This document shows, in pieces, positions 1 through 6,498 of a stretch of DNA of 13,074 nt. Source of the stretch: Mesobacterium_A hydrothermale (lineage in GTDB: Bacteria; Pseudomonadota; Alphaproteobacteria; Rhodobacterales; Rhodobacteraceae); assembly GCF_035818635.1 (NCBI RefSeq), contig NZ_JAYLLH010000048.1, positions 1-13,074 of the forward strand, read 5' to 3'. Positions within the stretch are counted from its first letter, which is position 1. Each line of letters opens with the position of its first letter. The notes below the pieces were generated by a model. That model was not told the DNA's origin and did not search any database. It saw nothing but the letters and a program-made list of their open reading frames with translations. The translations under genes and the position numbers were made by a program.

Positions 1-1
1 T

Positions 2-1918
2 TTGGCGGGCAGACCCCAACGACATCATCGCCGCAAGAAATCGAGGGTTCCAAATGTTGGATTCAATCCACTAGGGCTGGGAATCTTTCCGATGATGGCG
101 GCCTCGATCGCGGTGTTCCTGGGATACAACGTGCGAGTCTGGGGCTTTCCGCTGGTGGCCGTCGCGATCCTGATGGCGGGGTATACCCTGCTGACCGTGT
201 TGATCTGGTACTACTTCGGTGCGGAAGACATGAACAAATACCTCGTCACCAAGCTGGGCGGCGAGCCGAGGATGCTGTTGGATGGCCGGCCAAACGTGCG
301 CGATGTGTTGGTGAATAACGCCCAGGGCCTGCTGGGGCGGTTCATGGCGATCCTGATGACCACGGTCTTTCCCTATATCGTACTTGGTTCCTTGTTTGGC
401 GTGTCCGCTGGGGGCCGCGCACTGATCAAGGTTGCCTTTCTCTGGACCCGCCGGCTGCGGGGCGGCCCGGCCCATGCCGCCATCGTTTCCTCTGCCATGT
501 TCGGCACGATTTCCGGTGGTCCTGTGGTCAACGTGCTGTCCACGGGCGTATTAACCATTCCAATGATGCTGAGACGTGGGTTCAGCCCCCGGTTCGCCGG
601 TGGGATCGAGGCCGCGGCCTCGTCCGGGGGGCAGATCATGCCGCCAGTCATGGGGGTTGCGGCCTTTGTCCTGTCGGCCATGACCATCGTCCCGTACAGG
701 GATGTCATCGTTGCTGCCACGCTGCCGGCGCTGGCCTATTTCGGTTGCTTGTTCCTGACCGTGGTCTTCCAGGCCCGCAAGCAGGGAATCGAGGCGGTTG
801 GCAAGGTCAGCGAAGACATGCGTCTGACCCGCACAGACATGTTGCACCTGCTCATGATCTTTCTGCCGATCCTGTTGATCCTGCTGCTGCTGCTTACCCC
901 GAAAGAGGCAATTGGCTGCGGGCCTTTGTCTGGTCTCTGGGGTGTCACACGGATCGTCAGCGAAACCGGCTGTCGTGCCGAAAACCTGCCCTGGTTCCTG
1001 GAACTGATCCAGAATTCTGCAGGCGATGCCGGTTCTGCCGGCTGGTGGGCGACAGCGCTGCTGGTGGTCCTGTTCTTTCTCGACCAGGAAATCCGTCGCC
1101 AACCCGGAAAGATCCTCAGCGCGCTTGCGGATGCGGGGCTTCTGGTCAGCCGGCTCTACCTGATGTTCCTGGCGGTTTCGGTGATCGACTTCTGCCTGAA
1201 TTTCACCGGTCTTTCGAACTATATCGCAATCGATATCGTCGGCTGGCTGCGCAATTCCGGTGTCGATATCGGGGAAAGCCCGGCCTTTCTTTTCGTTGCG
1301 CTGCTGGCAACCATGCTGATGGCTATTGTGCTGGGCATGGGGATGCCGACGGTGCCTGCCTATATCAACGTGGCCTTGCTGATGGGGCCGATGCTGGTTG
1401 GGCTGGGGATCGCAACCTTCACCGCGCATATGTTCGTGTTCTACTTTGCCGTCGCTTCTGCGATCACGCCGCCTGTTGCGATCGCTGCCTTTGCGGCAGC
1501 GTCAATCACCAAGGCGGACCCGATGGCAACTGGGGTCGCCGCGGTCCGCGCGGGGATCGTGATGTTCATCATCCCTTTCATCTTCGTGTTCTACCCGGAA
1601 CTTTTGTTGATCGAACAGGCGCAATTGAACCCTCTGCCCGGAGGAGACCGCTTTCTGCCCGGTTTCGATGGCGGGATTCACCTGCTGCATCTGCTGGGTC
1701 TGTTCGCGCGTCTTGCATTTGCGCTTTATCTGCTGGCCAGTGTGTTAGCCCGGTTCGAAACCCGTGCCATGGGACGCGCCGAAATGGCGCTGCGCCTGGC
1801 GCTGGCGGCGATCATCATGCTGAAGGCGCCCTATCTTCATGTTGCCGGGATCCTTGTGGCGATTGCCGTGATGCTCTGGCACCGCAGAACACCTGACCCA
1901 GGGACTGTGCAAGTGTAA
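2..1918 (+). CDS. TRAP transporter fused permease, 5'-partial
   Basis: This is the large membrane subunit of a TRAP (tripartite ATP-independent periplasmic) transporter of the fused 4TM/12TM type. Such permeases use an ion gradient to import a solute handed over by a periplasmic binding protein. The visible 638 residues are a series of hydrophobic membrane segments. They include the family's glycine- and proline-rich stretches, AMFGTISGGPVVNV and SSGGQIMPPVMG in the first half and GMGMPTVPAYI and SAITPPVAIAAF in the second, which resemble the repeated DctM substrate and ion sites. The frame is open to the window edge. The only upstream start in frame is a TTG at base 2, and the first 30 residues are basic and unlike a normal start, so the gene most likely begins before the window. 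An in-frame ATG at 92 is a less likely start. The substrate cannot be read from the sequence. The gene is chromosomal, outside the element. Confidence 0.85.
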   Translation: MAGRPQRHHRRKKSRVPNVGFNPLGLGIFPMMAASIAVFLGYNVRVWGFPLVAVAILMAGYTLLTVLIWYYFGAEDMNKYLVTKLGGEPRMLLDGRPNVRDVLVNNAQGLLGRFMAILMTTVFPYIVLGSLFGVSAGGRALIKVAFLWTRRLRGGPAHAAIVSSAMFGTISGGPVVNVLSTGVLTIPMMLRRGFSPRFAGGIEAAASSGGQIMPPVMGVAAFVLSAMTIVPYRDVIVAATLPALAYFGCLFLTVVFQARKQGIEAVGKVSEDMRLTRTDMLHLLMIFLPILLILLLLLTPKEAIGCGPLSGLWGVTRIVSETGCRAENLPWFLELIQNSAGDAGSAGWWATALLVVLFFLDQEIRRQPGKILSALADAGLLVSRLYLMFLAVSVIDFCLNFTGLSNYIAIDIVGWLRNSGVDIGESPAFLFVALLATMLMAIVLGMGMPTVPAYINVALLMGPMLVGLGIATFTAHMFVFYFAVASAITPPVAIAAFAAASITKADPMATGVAAVRAGIVMFIIPFIFVFYPELLLIEQAQLNPLPGGDRFLPGFDGGIHLLHLLGLFARLAFALYLLASVLARFETRAMGRAEMALRLALAAIIMLKAPYLHVAGILVAIAVMLWHRRTPDPGTVQV

Positions 1919-2194
1919 ATCTGAGGACGGTCCCTGCGTGGTCCTGCTCTTTTCAGCGTTTCCGAGCCGCAAGGTCGGTGTGGAAAGCGATCGTGATTGG
2001 GCCTTGTGCAAGCTCTAAACGCCCAAGGTTCCAAGGGTTTAGACAACATCTTTGGAAACAGTTGGAGCCGCGTCAAAGAGGCTGACCCGACTGCAGTGTC
2101 CACAAGCCGAACTTCACAAATTTCGTTCGATTTGCCTATGGACACCGCCGCATCCATCGACTAGAACGCGCCAACCTCATATTCAGGTTACCTT

Positions 2195-2269
2195 GCCCGG
2201 GTAGCTCAGGGGTAGAGCAGTGGATTGAAAATCCTCGTGTCGGTGGTTCGATTCCGCCCCCGGGCACCA
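2195..2269 (+). tRNA. tRNA-Phe (GAA)
   Basis: This is a complete 75-nt cloverleaf with an encoded CCA end. The acceptor stem pairs GCCCGGG with CCCGGGC, the D arm is GCTC/GAGC, and the anticodon loop TTGAAAA gives anticodon GAA. The T arm is GGTGG/CCGCC around TTCGATT. The anticodon stem GTGGA/TCCTC has one U-U mismatch at its second pair. The sequence closely resembles E. coli tRNA-Phe. Its 3' part, from the anticodon stem to CCA, is the integration target of the neighbouring element, which leaves the tRNA intact on this side. Confidence 0.97.
2222..2269 (+). repeat. attL: 48-bp direct repeat within tRNA-Phe
   Basis: This stretch runs from GGATTGAAAATCC through the CCA end of tRNA-Phe and is identical over 48 bp to 11817-11864. 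The bases on either side differ (t against g upstream, t against c downstream), so the match ends exactly here. Integration into a tRNA 3' end that rebuilds the tRNA is typical of tyrosine integrases. The crossover probably lies in the anticodon or T-arm part of this core. Confidence 0.95.
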
Positions 2270-2310
2270 TTCAAACTCTTGATTTTGCTCTACATTCATC
2301 TTTGAGCCTT

Positions 2311-3405
2311 TCAGGGTTTGACAGTTTTCTTGAAGGGTTTGACAACTTTCGATCTGCGTTCGTTCTCTTTTTCCAGCGCCTCCATCGTGATCCGGTTGCG
2401 GTCTGCAAGGTTGGCAGATCGGGAATAGTGACGGGCCATCGACGGGGTTTTCTGTCCTAGCAGGTCCGCAATCTGGCGTTCCTCAAGCCCCGCCTCGCGT
2501 AGCGTCGTCGCAACGGTATGTCGCAGCCCCTTGAGGGTCAGGCCGGGTTGCACTGCGTCCTCAGCCTCCAGCTTCTTCTTGAAGCGGTGCCAGACAGTCG
2601 AAAAGCCGTTGTAGGTCCAAGGCTTCCCGGTGGACGTGGCAAGGATTGTCACCGCATCGTGGGCGGGTGCAGCGTCCAGAGCCGCTTGCAGCGTCGGACC
2701 GATAGGAATAGCGACTTCCTCGCCTGTCTTGCCGCGAACACCCCAGATCGTGTCGTGGTCAATCTGGCGACGGGTCAGCTTGAGTGCGTCAGATGGATCA
2801 AGGCCGGTGTTCATAATTAGCGCAATCGCCACCCGGACATGGGGTGCGGCCCGATCCAACACAACGGTGCGCTCCTCGACCGTCCATGGGCGGTTGGCAT
2901 ACGGTCGATCTTTCGGGCGCGGTTTGGGGATAACGCCCGCTGCATAGTCCCGGTCGATCAGACCCTTTGGAATGGCGTAGCGGAAAACTTGGCTCAGGAA
3001 GGTGCGGACCATATTTGCGCGCCGCCAGCCGATCTTGCCCGACGCCTTGTCATGGATACCCGATACAAGGGGCGTCGTGATCGCGGACACGGGTGTGTCA
3101 CGTATGGGGTGCAGGAAGTCAGCGCACTTGCGATAGTCGCGCTTGGTGGCGTCCGCCAGATTGCCAAAGTGCTCAGTCTGGAAGTAGGCATTGACCAGCC
3201 CGCCAAGCGTTCCCGGCTTGGGGGCGTGCGCTTTTCTCGCTTCGGCAATGGCTGCGATACGCGCGCATTCGGCGAAAAACTCAGCCGATCCCAGGGGGGT
3301 CTTTTCCAAGTCGATCTTATGGCCCGTAGCGCGATGATAGCAGCGCGGTTTCCCGTGCCGGTCATCGAATATCTTGAAGCCCTTTACCCTGATCCGCGTC
3401 ATCAT
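2311..3405 (-). CDS. int: Tyrosine-type site-specific integrase
   Basis: This enzyme should integrate and excise the element at tRNA-Phe. The 364-residue protein has a basic N-terminal part, a SAM-like core-binding domain (about 65-150) and a catalytic domain (about 175-345). Visible catalytic elements are K226 (RGKTGEE), R295 in GLRHTVAT and nucleophile Y327 in ARHYSR. The usual first arginine, in TGLR, is aspartate here (D203 in NTGLDPSDAL). The usual box II histidine is lysine (K292 in LKGLRHT), and the LGH histidine is glutamine (Q318 in LGQKT). LGQKT occurs in other alphaproteobacterial integrases, but the first two changes are unusual for an active enzyme. The start ATG overlaps the preceding gene's stop as ATGA, and a second ATG lies one codon later. 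The gene ends 41 bp from attL, the standard placement. Confidence 0.93.
   Translation of the reverse strand: MMTRIRVKGFKIFDDRHGKPRCYHRATGHKIDLEKTPLGSAEFFAECARIAAIAEARKAHAPKPGTLGGLVNAYFQTEHFGNLADATKRDYRKCADFLHPIRDTPVSAITTPLVSGIHDKASGKIGWRRANMVRTFLSQVFRYAIPKGLIDRDYAAGVIPKPRPKDRPYANRPWTVEERTVVLDRAAPHVRVAIALIMNTGLDPSDALKLTRRQIDHDTIWGVRGKTGEEVAIPIGPTLQAALDAAPAHDAVTILATSTGKPWTYNGFSTVWHRFKKKLEAEDAVQPGLTLKGLRHTVATTLREAGLEERQIADLLGQKTPSMARHYSRSANLADRNRITMEALEKENERRSKVVKPFKKTVKP
2313..2344 (+). promoter_or_regulatory. Candidate integrase arm sites, left side
   Basis: Two direct copies of AGGGTTTGACA lie 21 bp apart, two helical turns, about 45 and 66 bp inside the core repeat. They overlap the last codons of the integrase gene, where they encode the repeated VKP residues. 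The 8-bp motif GGTTTGAC recurs twice near attR in the same orientation. Arm-type integrase or excisionase binding is an inference; peptide repetition alone could explain this pair. Confidence 0.3.
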
Positions 3406-3638
3406 AGTTTGCCAAGAATGGCGTCCTGCGTCGTCATCTCGGCCCCTTCCTTCATTTCGTCAATCCAGCGGTCCAAGTCGCGCTTGTCCCATGCCCTCGC
3501 ACCGGGACGAATTTCGAGCGGCTGGACGGGGCATGACGCCTTGAAGTGCTTGACGGGCAAGCCGGTGTAGGAAGCGGCCTCGGTCTGGCTTAGCATACGC
3601 TTTTCAATGACGCTGATATTGAGGTTCGCATTGCCCAT
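3402..3638 (-). CDS. AlpA/excisionase-like HTH protein
   Basis: This 78-residue protein has a winged-helix fold typical of AlpA and Xis proteins. A MLSQTEAASYTGLP helix-turn-helix lies at about residues 15-28, followed by a wing with RPGARAWDKRDLDRWIDEM at 44-62. Such proteins bend att DNA to direct excision, or activate the integrase gene. Its start codon overlaps the stop of the MerR-like gene (TAATG), and its stop overlaps the integrase start (ATGA), so it is translationally coupled to the integrase. This fits an excision cassette. The assignment rests on the HTH pattern, size and position. Whether it acts as directionality factor, activator or both is unknown. Confidence 0.75.
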   Translation of the reverse strand: MGNANLNISVIEKRMLSQTEAASYTGLPVKHFKASCPVQPLEIRPGARAWDKRDLDRWIDEMKEGAEMTTQDAILGKL

Positions 3639-4105
3639 TAGTCAGTTTCCAAACGCGAAAACGCGACTTCGACCACAAGGCCGATGTTCACAAAGACAAA
3701 ATCGGTGCTGCCCAACGGCAGGGCTTCACGGTCATGGACGGTCGCAGTCAAAAGGTCGCCAGTATCGTCGTCATGGGCGAGAAGCAGACGGAACGTCCGC
3801 AGGAACGCAATCAAGGCTTCCTTGGGGGTGTGACGATATTGGATCAGCATTCCGGCTTTTCCTTGGATTAGCGCAAACGCAATATCGTTCGCCTGATCGA
3901 CCTTAATTCCCCATTCGACCAGCCGACGCATCACGGCCAGAACCGCGATGTCCCCAAGCGTGAATTGGGTCCACTTTGCCCCAGTGTGATCTGAGAAAAG
4001 CGTGATCTGATTCCGCTGGAGCCAGTTACGCAGAACCTTTGGCTTCACGCCAATGGCATGGGCAGCGTCCGAAAACCGGATTTTGATCTGCGTAAGCTGG
4101 TTCAT
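3638..4105 (-). CDS. MerR-like HTH regulator
   Basis: This is a 155-residue protein. Residues 10-70 look like a MerR-type winged helix: FSDAAHAIGVKPKVLRNWLQR forms the HTH, KWTQFTLGDIAVLAVMRRLVEWGI forms the wing and following helices. The rest (75-155) is a mixed alpha/beta segment I do not recognise, with no effector cysteines. The ATG at 4105 is chosen because AAGAGG lies just upstream. A TTG at 4162 would overlap the previous stop but is less likely. Its stop overlaps the AlpA-like start (TAATG). Lying directly before the excisionase and integrase genes, it may control excision or the head operon. Its target is unknown. Confidence 0.7.
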   Translation of the reverse strand: MNQLTQIKIRFSDAAHAIGVKPKVLRNWLQRNQITLFSDHTGAKWTQFTLGDIAVLAVMRRLVEWGIKVDQANDIAFALIQGKAGMLIQYRHTPKEALIAFLRTFRLLLAHDDDTGDLLTATVHDREALPLGSTDFVFVNIGLVVEVAFSRLETD

Positions 4106-4132
4106 ATCATGCCCTCTTGAGTACCTTTTATA

Positions 4133-4162
4133 AACATACTCACATGAGCACCTTCCCGTCAA
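4133..4162 (-). promoter_or_regulatory. Candidate internal promoter before the MerR-like gene
   Basis: On the minus strand TTGACG (4162-4157) is followed after 18 nt by TATGTT (4138-4133). It lies in the 53-bp gap between the 81-aa gene and the MerR-like gene, the only real gap in this operon. The spacing and hexamers are acceptable but weak evidence. Confidence 0.3.
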
Positions 4163-4404
4163 GCGGTGACTTTCCCCATCCTGATACGGTTCAGTTCATC
4201 CGCCGACTTTTGAGCATCTGCCACAAACGCCTCCATGCCTGACAACGTCGAATAAAAAGCCGACACCGCCGGGTTGGCGTCGCACAGGTCCAGTTCGCTC
4301 ACTGCAAGGATTTCCATGCAGGCAACAGAACCACGAATGCGCGAAAGTGCGTGGTCCAAATCGTCTAAGTGCCGAACAAGGTTTGGATTTGATGCTTCGG
4401 ACAT
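4159..4404 (-). CDS. Hypothetical 81-aa protein, first gene of the control operon
   Basis: I do not recognise this protein. It is small, acidic in its first half, and appears mostly helical (LDDLDHALSRIRGSVACMEILA, then AFYSTLSGMEAFVADAQKSADEL). It has no signal peptide or membrane segment. The ATG at 4404 has a good Shine-Dalgarno, AGGAG, nine bases upstream. It is the first gene transcribed leftward from the divergent operator region, so it would be expressed as soon as the repressor lets go. That position is where temperate elements often place an antirepressor or early regulator, but nothing in the sequence proves such a role. Confidence 0.6.
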   Translation of the reverse strand: MSEASNPNLVRHLDDLDHALSRIRGSVACMEILAVSELDLCDANPAVSAFYSTLSGMEAFVADAQKSADELNRIRMGKVTA

Positions 4405-4428
4405 TGTCTTGCTCTCCTGATCGGGTTA

Positions 4429-4445
4429 TCAACAATTATTGTCGA
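4429..4445. promoter_or_regulatory. Operator O1, imperfect palindrome
   Basis: TCAACAATTATTGTCGA is a 17-bp inverted repeat: arms TCAACAA and TTGTCGA around TTA, one mismatch from perfect. It shares the left arm and spacing with the perfect palindrome at 4467-4483, and the two centres are 38 bp apart. It overlaps the -10 and start region of the leftward promoter. It is the likely binding site of the XRE protein encoded beside it. Confidence 0.65.
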
Positions 4446-4470
4446 TATAGAGGTGAGACCCATGCGTCAA
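4442..4470 (-). promoter_or_regulatory. Leftward early promoter, candidate
   Basis: On the minus strand TTGACG (4470-4465), 17 bp, then TATCGA (4447-4442). The expected start near 4435 leaves a roughly 30-nt leader to the 81-aa gene at 4404, containing its AGGAG. The -35 overlaps O2 and the -10 overlaps O1, as expected for a repressed promoter. The -10 is poor, so confidence is moderate. A TATAGA at 4446-4451 is a possible -10 for the opposite promoter of the XRE gene. Confidence 0.45.
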
Positions 4471-4483
4471 CAATTTTTGTTGA
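4467..4483. promoter_or_regulatory. Operator O2, perfect palindrome
   Basis: TCAACAATTTTTGTTGA is a perfect inverted repeat (7-bp arms, 3-bp centre) that ends one base before the ATG of the XRE gene. It also overlaps the -35 of the leftward promoter. One dimer here could repress the leftward operon and limit translation or transcription of its own gene. A further half-site, TCAACAA, lies inside the XRE gene at 4569-4575. Confidence 0.65.
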
Positions 4484-4484
4484 A

Positions 4485-4718
4485 ATGACCCCAGCGCAAT
4501 GCAGAGCAGCACGGGCTTTGCTCGGAATGACGCAGACAGAATTGGCCGATGCTGCGGGCTTCGGCCTGTCAACAATTGTGGACTTTGAGAAAGAACGGCG
4601 GGTGGTATCGACAACTGCACGGGCCCGTATGCTGGACGCCCTAGAAGATGCTGGCGTTGAGTTCATTGCAGAGAACGGCGGCGGCGCGGGTGTTCGCCTG
4701 CGCCACCGCCGGGATTGA
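4485..4718 (+). CDS. XRE-family HTH repressor
   Basis: This is a 77-residue DNA-binding protein and almost the whole of it is one lambda-repressor-like HTH domain. The HTH is MTQTELADAAGFGLSTIVDFEKERR (about 15-39), then a helix and a C-terminal VEFIAENGGGAGVRLRHR tail that is common in small alphaproteobacterial regulators. The ATG at 4485 starts the domain naturally and sits right after O2. There is no clear Shine-Dalgarno, so translation may be weak or from a nearly leaderless message. It is the only complete gene on the plus strand of the element and diverges from the control operon, as a master repressor would. It has no S24 peptidase domain, so RecA-driven self-cleavage is not expected. 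Confidence 0.85.
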   Translation: MTPAQCRAARALLGMTQTELADAAGFGLSTIVDFEKERRVVSTTARARMLDALEDAGVEFIAENGGGAGVRLRHRRD

Positions 4719-4843
4719 CCGCCGCGCCTTGGAGGAAGCCTAGGCCGCGATCTGTCAGGGTTTACCCACTCACTGACTAACGGGATCACTTCGGGCGGGA
4801 TGCCCTGTCAGACAAAAGCCCATGGCGTGATCAGCCATTCCGT

Positions 4844-4870
4844 TGCCGTGGCGATGCCGTGCCACGGCAT
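4844..4870. repeat. Overlapping palindromes after the portal gene
   Basis: GCCGTGGC (4845-4852) pairs with GCCACGGC (4861-4868) across 8 nt. ATGCCGTG (4854-4861) also pairs with CACGGCAT (4863-4870) across one base. The two stems exclude each other. They start one base beyond the portal stop, between convergent transcripts from the portal and the XRE gene. There is no T tract on either strand, so a classical intrinsic terminator is not shown. The remainder of 4719-4871 holds nothing recognisable. Confidence 0.4.
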
Positions 4871-4871
4871 T

Positions 4872-5927
4872 TCACCTTTCCCAATCCACCATACGCATGG
4901 CCCCGGACACGTCAGCGGGTGGTATGCCCGCCTCTTTGGCCTCTGCCATCGTCTTGATAATCGCAGACAGGGCGCGCGCGCGTCCGCCAGCGTCGAAGGC
5001 TTGCAAGGGCCGGATGGTGTCAATCGTTACCTCTGCCCCCAGCTTGGCCGAGGCTTCATCCGCCAGCAGCGCGGCGATGGGTTGCAAGGTCCAGATCGCC
5101 AGTTGCCTTTGCGCCTCCCGCACCATCGGCCCGGTAGTGGACGGGTTTGCCAGTCCGGGCAGGATGCCAAAGGCCATGTTGATGCCGTCCCGTGCCGCTG
5201 CCAGCGTTTCCTTGGTCATGGATTTCGACAGATCGGGGGACAGATCATCAGGGGCTTTGCCAGAGTTCGGATGCATCCCGGCCGCAACGGCATGGGCGGT
5301 GCCCTCGAAAATCGTCACCAGCCCGCGCCGCCCCCGGAATGCCCCGCGCATCATCTCTGCATCGGCACTGTCATTTTCCGGCGCATGGACGATCTGGGAA
5401 CCGATTGGCGAGTTCTCGTATACATCGGTCAGGGCCGTTTCCACGGCATTCAGCAGGCCCGCCGTCAGGCTGGCGCGCTTGAGCGGGGCCGTGCCGTAAT
5501 AGGGGGCCGCAGCATCGCAGCCGATACGGATATGCAGTACCTCGCCCGCAAGTGCCGTTTCCGTGCGTCCTCCACCTGTTTCAGAGACAGAGACGCGGTA
5601 GGCCGTGGGCATGGCATTGCGGGTGCGCAGATCCCAGTCCGAACACGGCACAAGCCTGTCACGGATCAAAAACACCGCCTCACCCCGCAAGGCCAATTGC
5701 CGCCCCAGCAGGGCCATTTCCTGCCGCCCCAGAAGGTTTGTCCCTGCCACATCGGCCATGCTCAGACCGTGTTCCCAAAGGCTGACGCAGCTTTGCGCCG
5801 TGGCGGTCAATTCCGCGATGCCGCGCTTGCCAGAAATATAGCTTTCGCGGGCGGCGATGATTTCAGCGGTGAAGCCCGATGCCGCCGAGCGGGTTTCCGG
5901 GGGTTGTCGTTTGAACCATCCGAACAT
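4872..5927 (-). CDS. Phage portal protein, HK97 type
   Basis: The portal forms the dodecameric ring at one capsid vertex through which DNA is packaged and to which the neck attaches. The 351-residue protein starts MFGWFKRQ, as many HK97-type portals do. It has the core pattern LLGRQLALRGEAVFLIRD (about 73-90), the EVLHIRIGCDAAAPYYGTAPLKRA stretch, and the later GINMAFGILPGLANPST and REAQRQLAIWTLQPIAALLADE helices. It is somewhat shorter than the usual 380-450 residues, and the loss appears spread out. The start lies one base beyond the protease stop (TGACATG). It is the last gene of the head operon, converging on the XRE gene. Confidence 0.88.
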   Translation of the reverse strand: MFGWFKRQPPETRSAASGFTAEIIAARESYISGKRGIAELTATAQSCVSLWEHGLSMADVAGTNLLGRQEMALLGRQLALRGEAVFLIRDRLVPCSDWDLRTRNAMPTAYRVSVSETGGGRTETALAGEVLHIRIGCDAAAPYYGTAPLKRASLTAGLLNAVETALTDVYENSPIGSQIVHAPENDSADAEMMRGAFRGRRGLVTIFEGTAHAVAAGMHPNSGKAPDDLSPDLSKSMTKETLAAARDGINMAFGILPGLANPSTTGPMVREAQRQLAIWTLQPIAALLADEASAKLGAEVTIDTIRPLQAFDAGGRARALSAIIKTMAEAKEAGIPPADVSGAMRMVDWER

Positions 5928-5928
5928 G

Positions 5929-6498
5929 TCAGGCCCTCCAGCGTTGGCGTGGGTTGGTCAGGTTGCGCCGTGCCGGGGCGGTCAATTCCCATGCCCGCGC
6001 CTCGATCTGGGCTTGCGGGTATGCGGGCTTCGTCACGGCGCTGATTTCCACCAGATCGGCGCGATGCACGATCCGCAGAAGGCCATCACCTTCCCGCCGG
6101 ATTTCTTCGCCGCCATCGGGAACACCAAAGCCGGGGGAGATACCGCCCACAAGCCCCGCCGCCAAGGTGCCGAGGAAGTCCCGCACAAAGCTGACCTCGC
6201 GCATGGCCGCACTGATACGGGCATCAAACTCAAGGCCCGAATCGGTGTCAGTCAGGGTCAGACTGCCCGCCCCACGGCTTGCCAAGGGTGCCGCGAAGTC
6301 ATGGTTTGCCAACAGGTGAATATCCTGCCCACCCTCGATCCGGGCGGCGAAGGCGCGCGCGGCGAACATCTCCCGCCGTGGGTTTGGCCCGCCACGCAGT
6401 TCTGTGGCCGAGCCGTAGGGAAAACGGCCTGCCAGACGGGTTTCCCCATCTGGCAGGGTGCGGACCTCAAGCCCGCCGCTATGCGCCCCCCAGAGCAT
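5929..6498 (-). CDS. HK97-family prohead protease (S78-like)
   Basis: This serine protease cleaves the capsid protein's scaffolding domain inside the prohead, allowing maturation. The 189-residue protein shows the expected catalytic set. H66 lies in LLANHDFAAPLA, S121 in GLVGGISPGF, and E151 lies in DLVEISAVTKPAYPQA, the most diagnostic motif of the family. The length is normal. The ATG overlaps the capsid gene's stop (TAATG), and its own stop is one base from the portal start. Protease and capsid being adjacent and coupled is typical, but here capsid is translated before protease and portal, the reverse of the usual transcription order. Confidence 0.93.
   Translation of the reverse strand: MLWGAHSGGLEVRTLPDGETRLAGRFPYGSATELRGGPNPRREMFAARAFAARIEGGQDIHLLANHDFAAPLASRGAGSLTLTDTDSGLEFDARISAAMREVSFVRDFLGTLAAGLVGGISPGFGVPDGGEEIRREGDGLLRIVHRADLVEISAVTKPAYPQAQIEARAWELTAPARRNLTNPRQRWRA

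Noticed and set aside
551..1896. Long frames on both strands inside the TRAP permease gene
   Set aside because: They overlap a protein with clear membrane segments and family motifs and have compositions typical of shadow frames in GC-rich DNA.
1922..1955. Terminator after the TRAP gene
   Set aside because: Only a 5-bp stem (AGGAC/GTCCT) with a 12-nt loop and a short TTTT; too weak to call.
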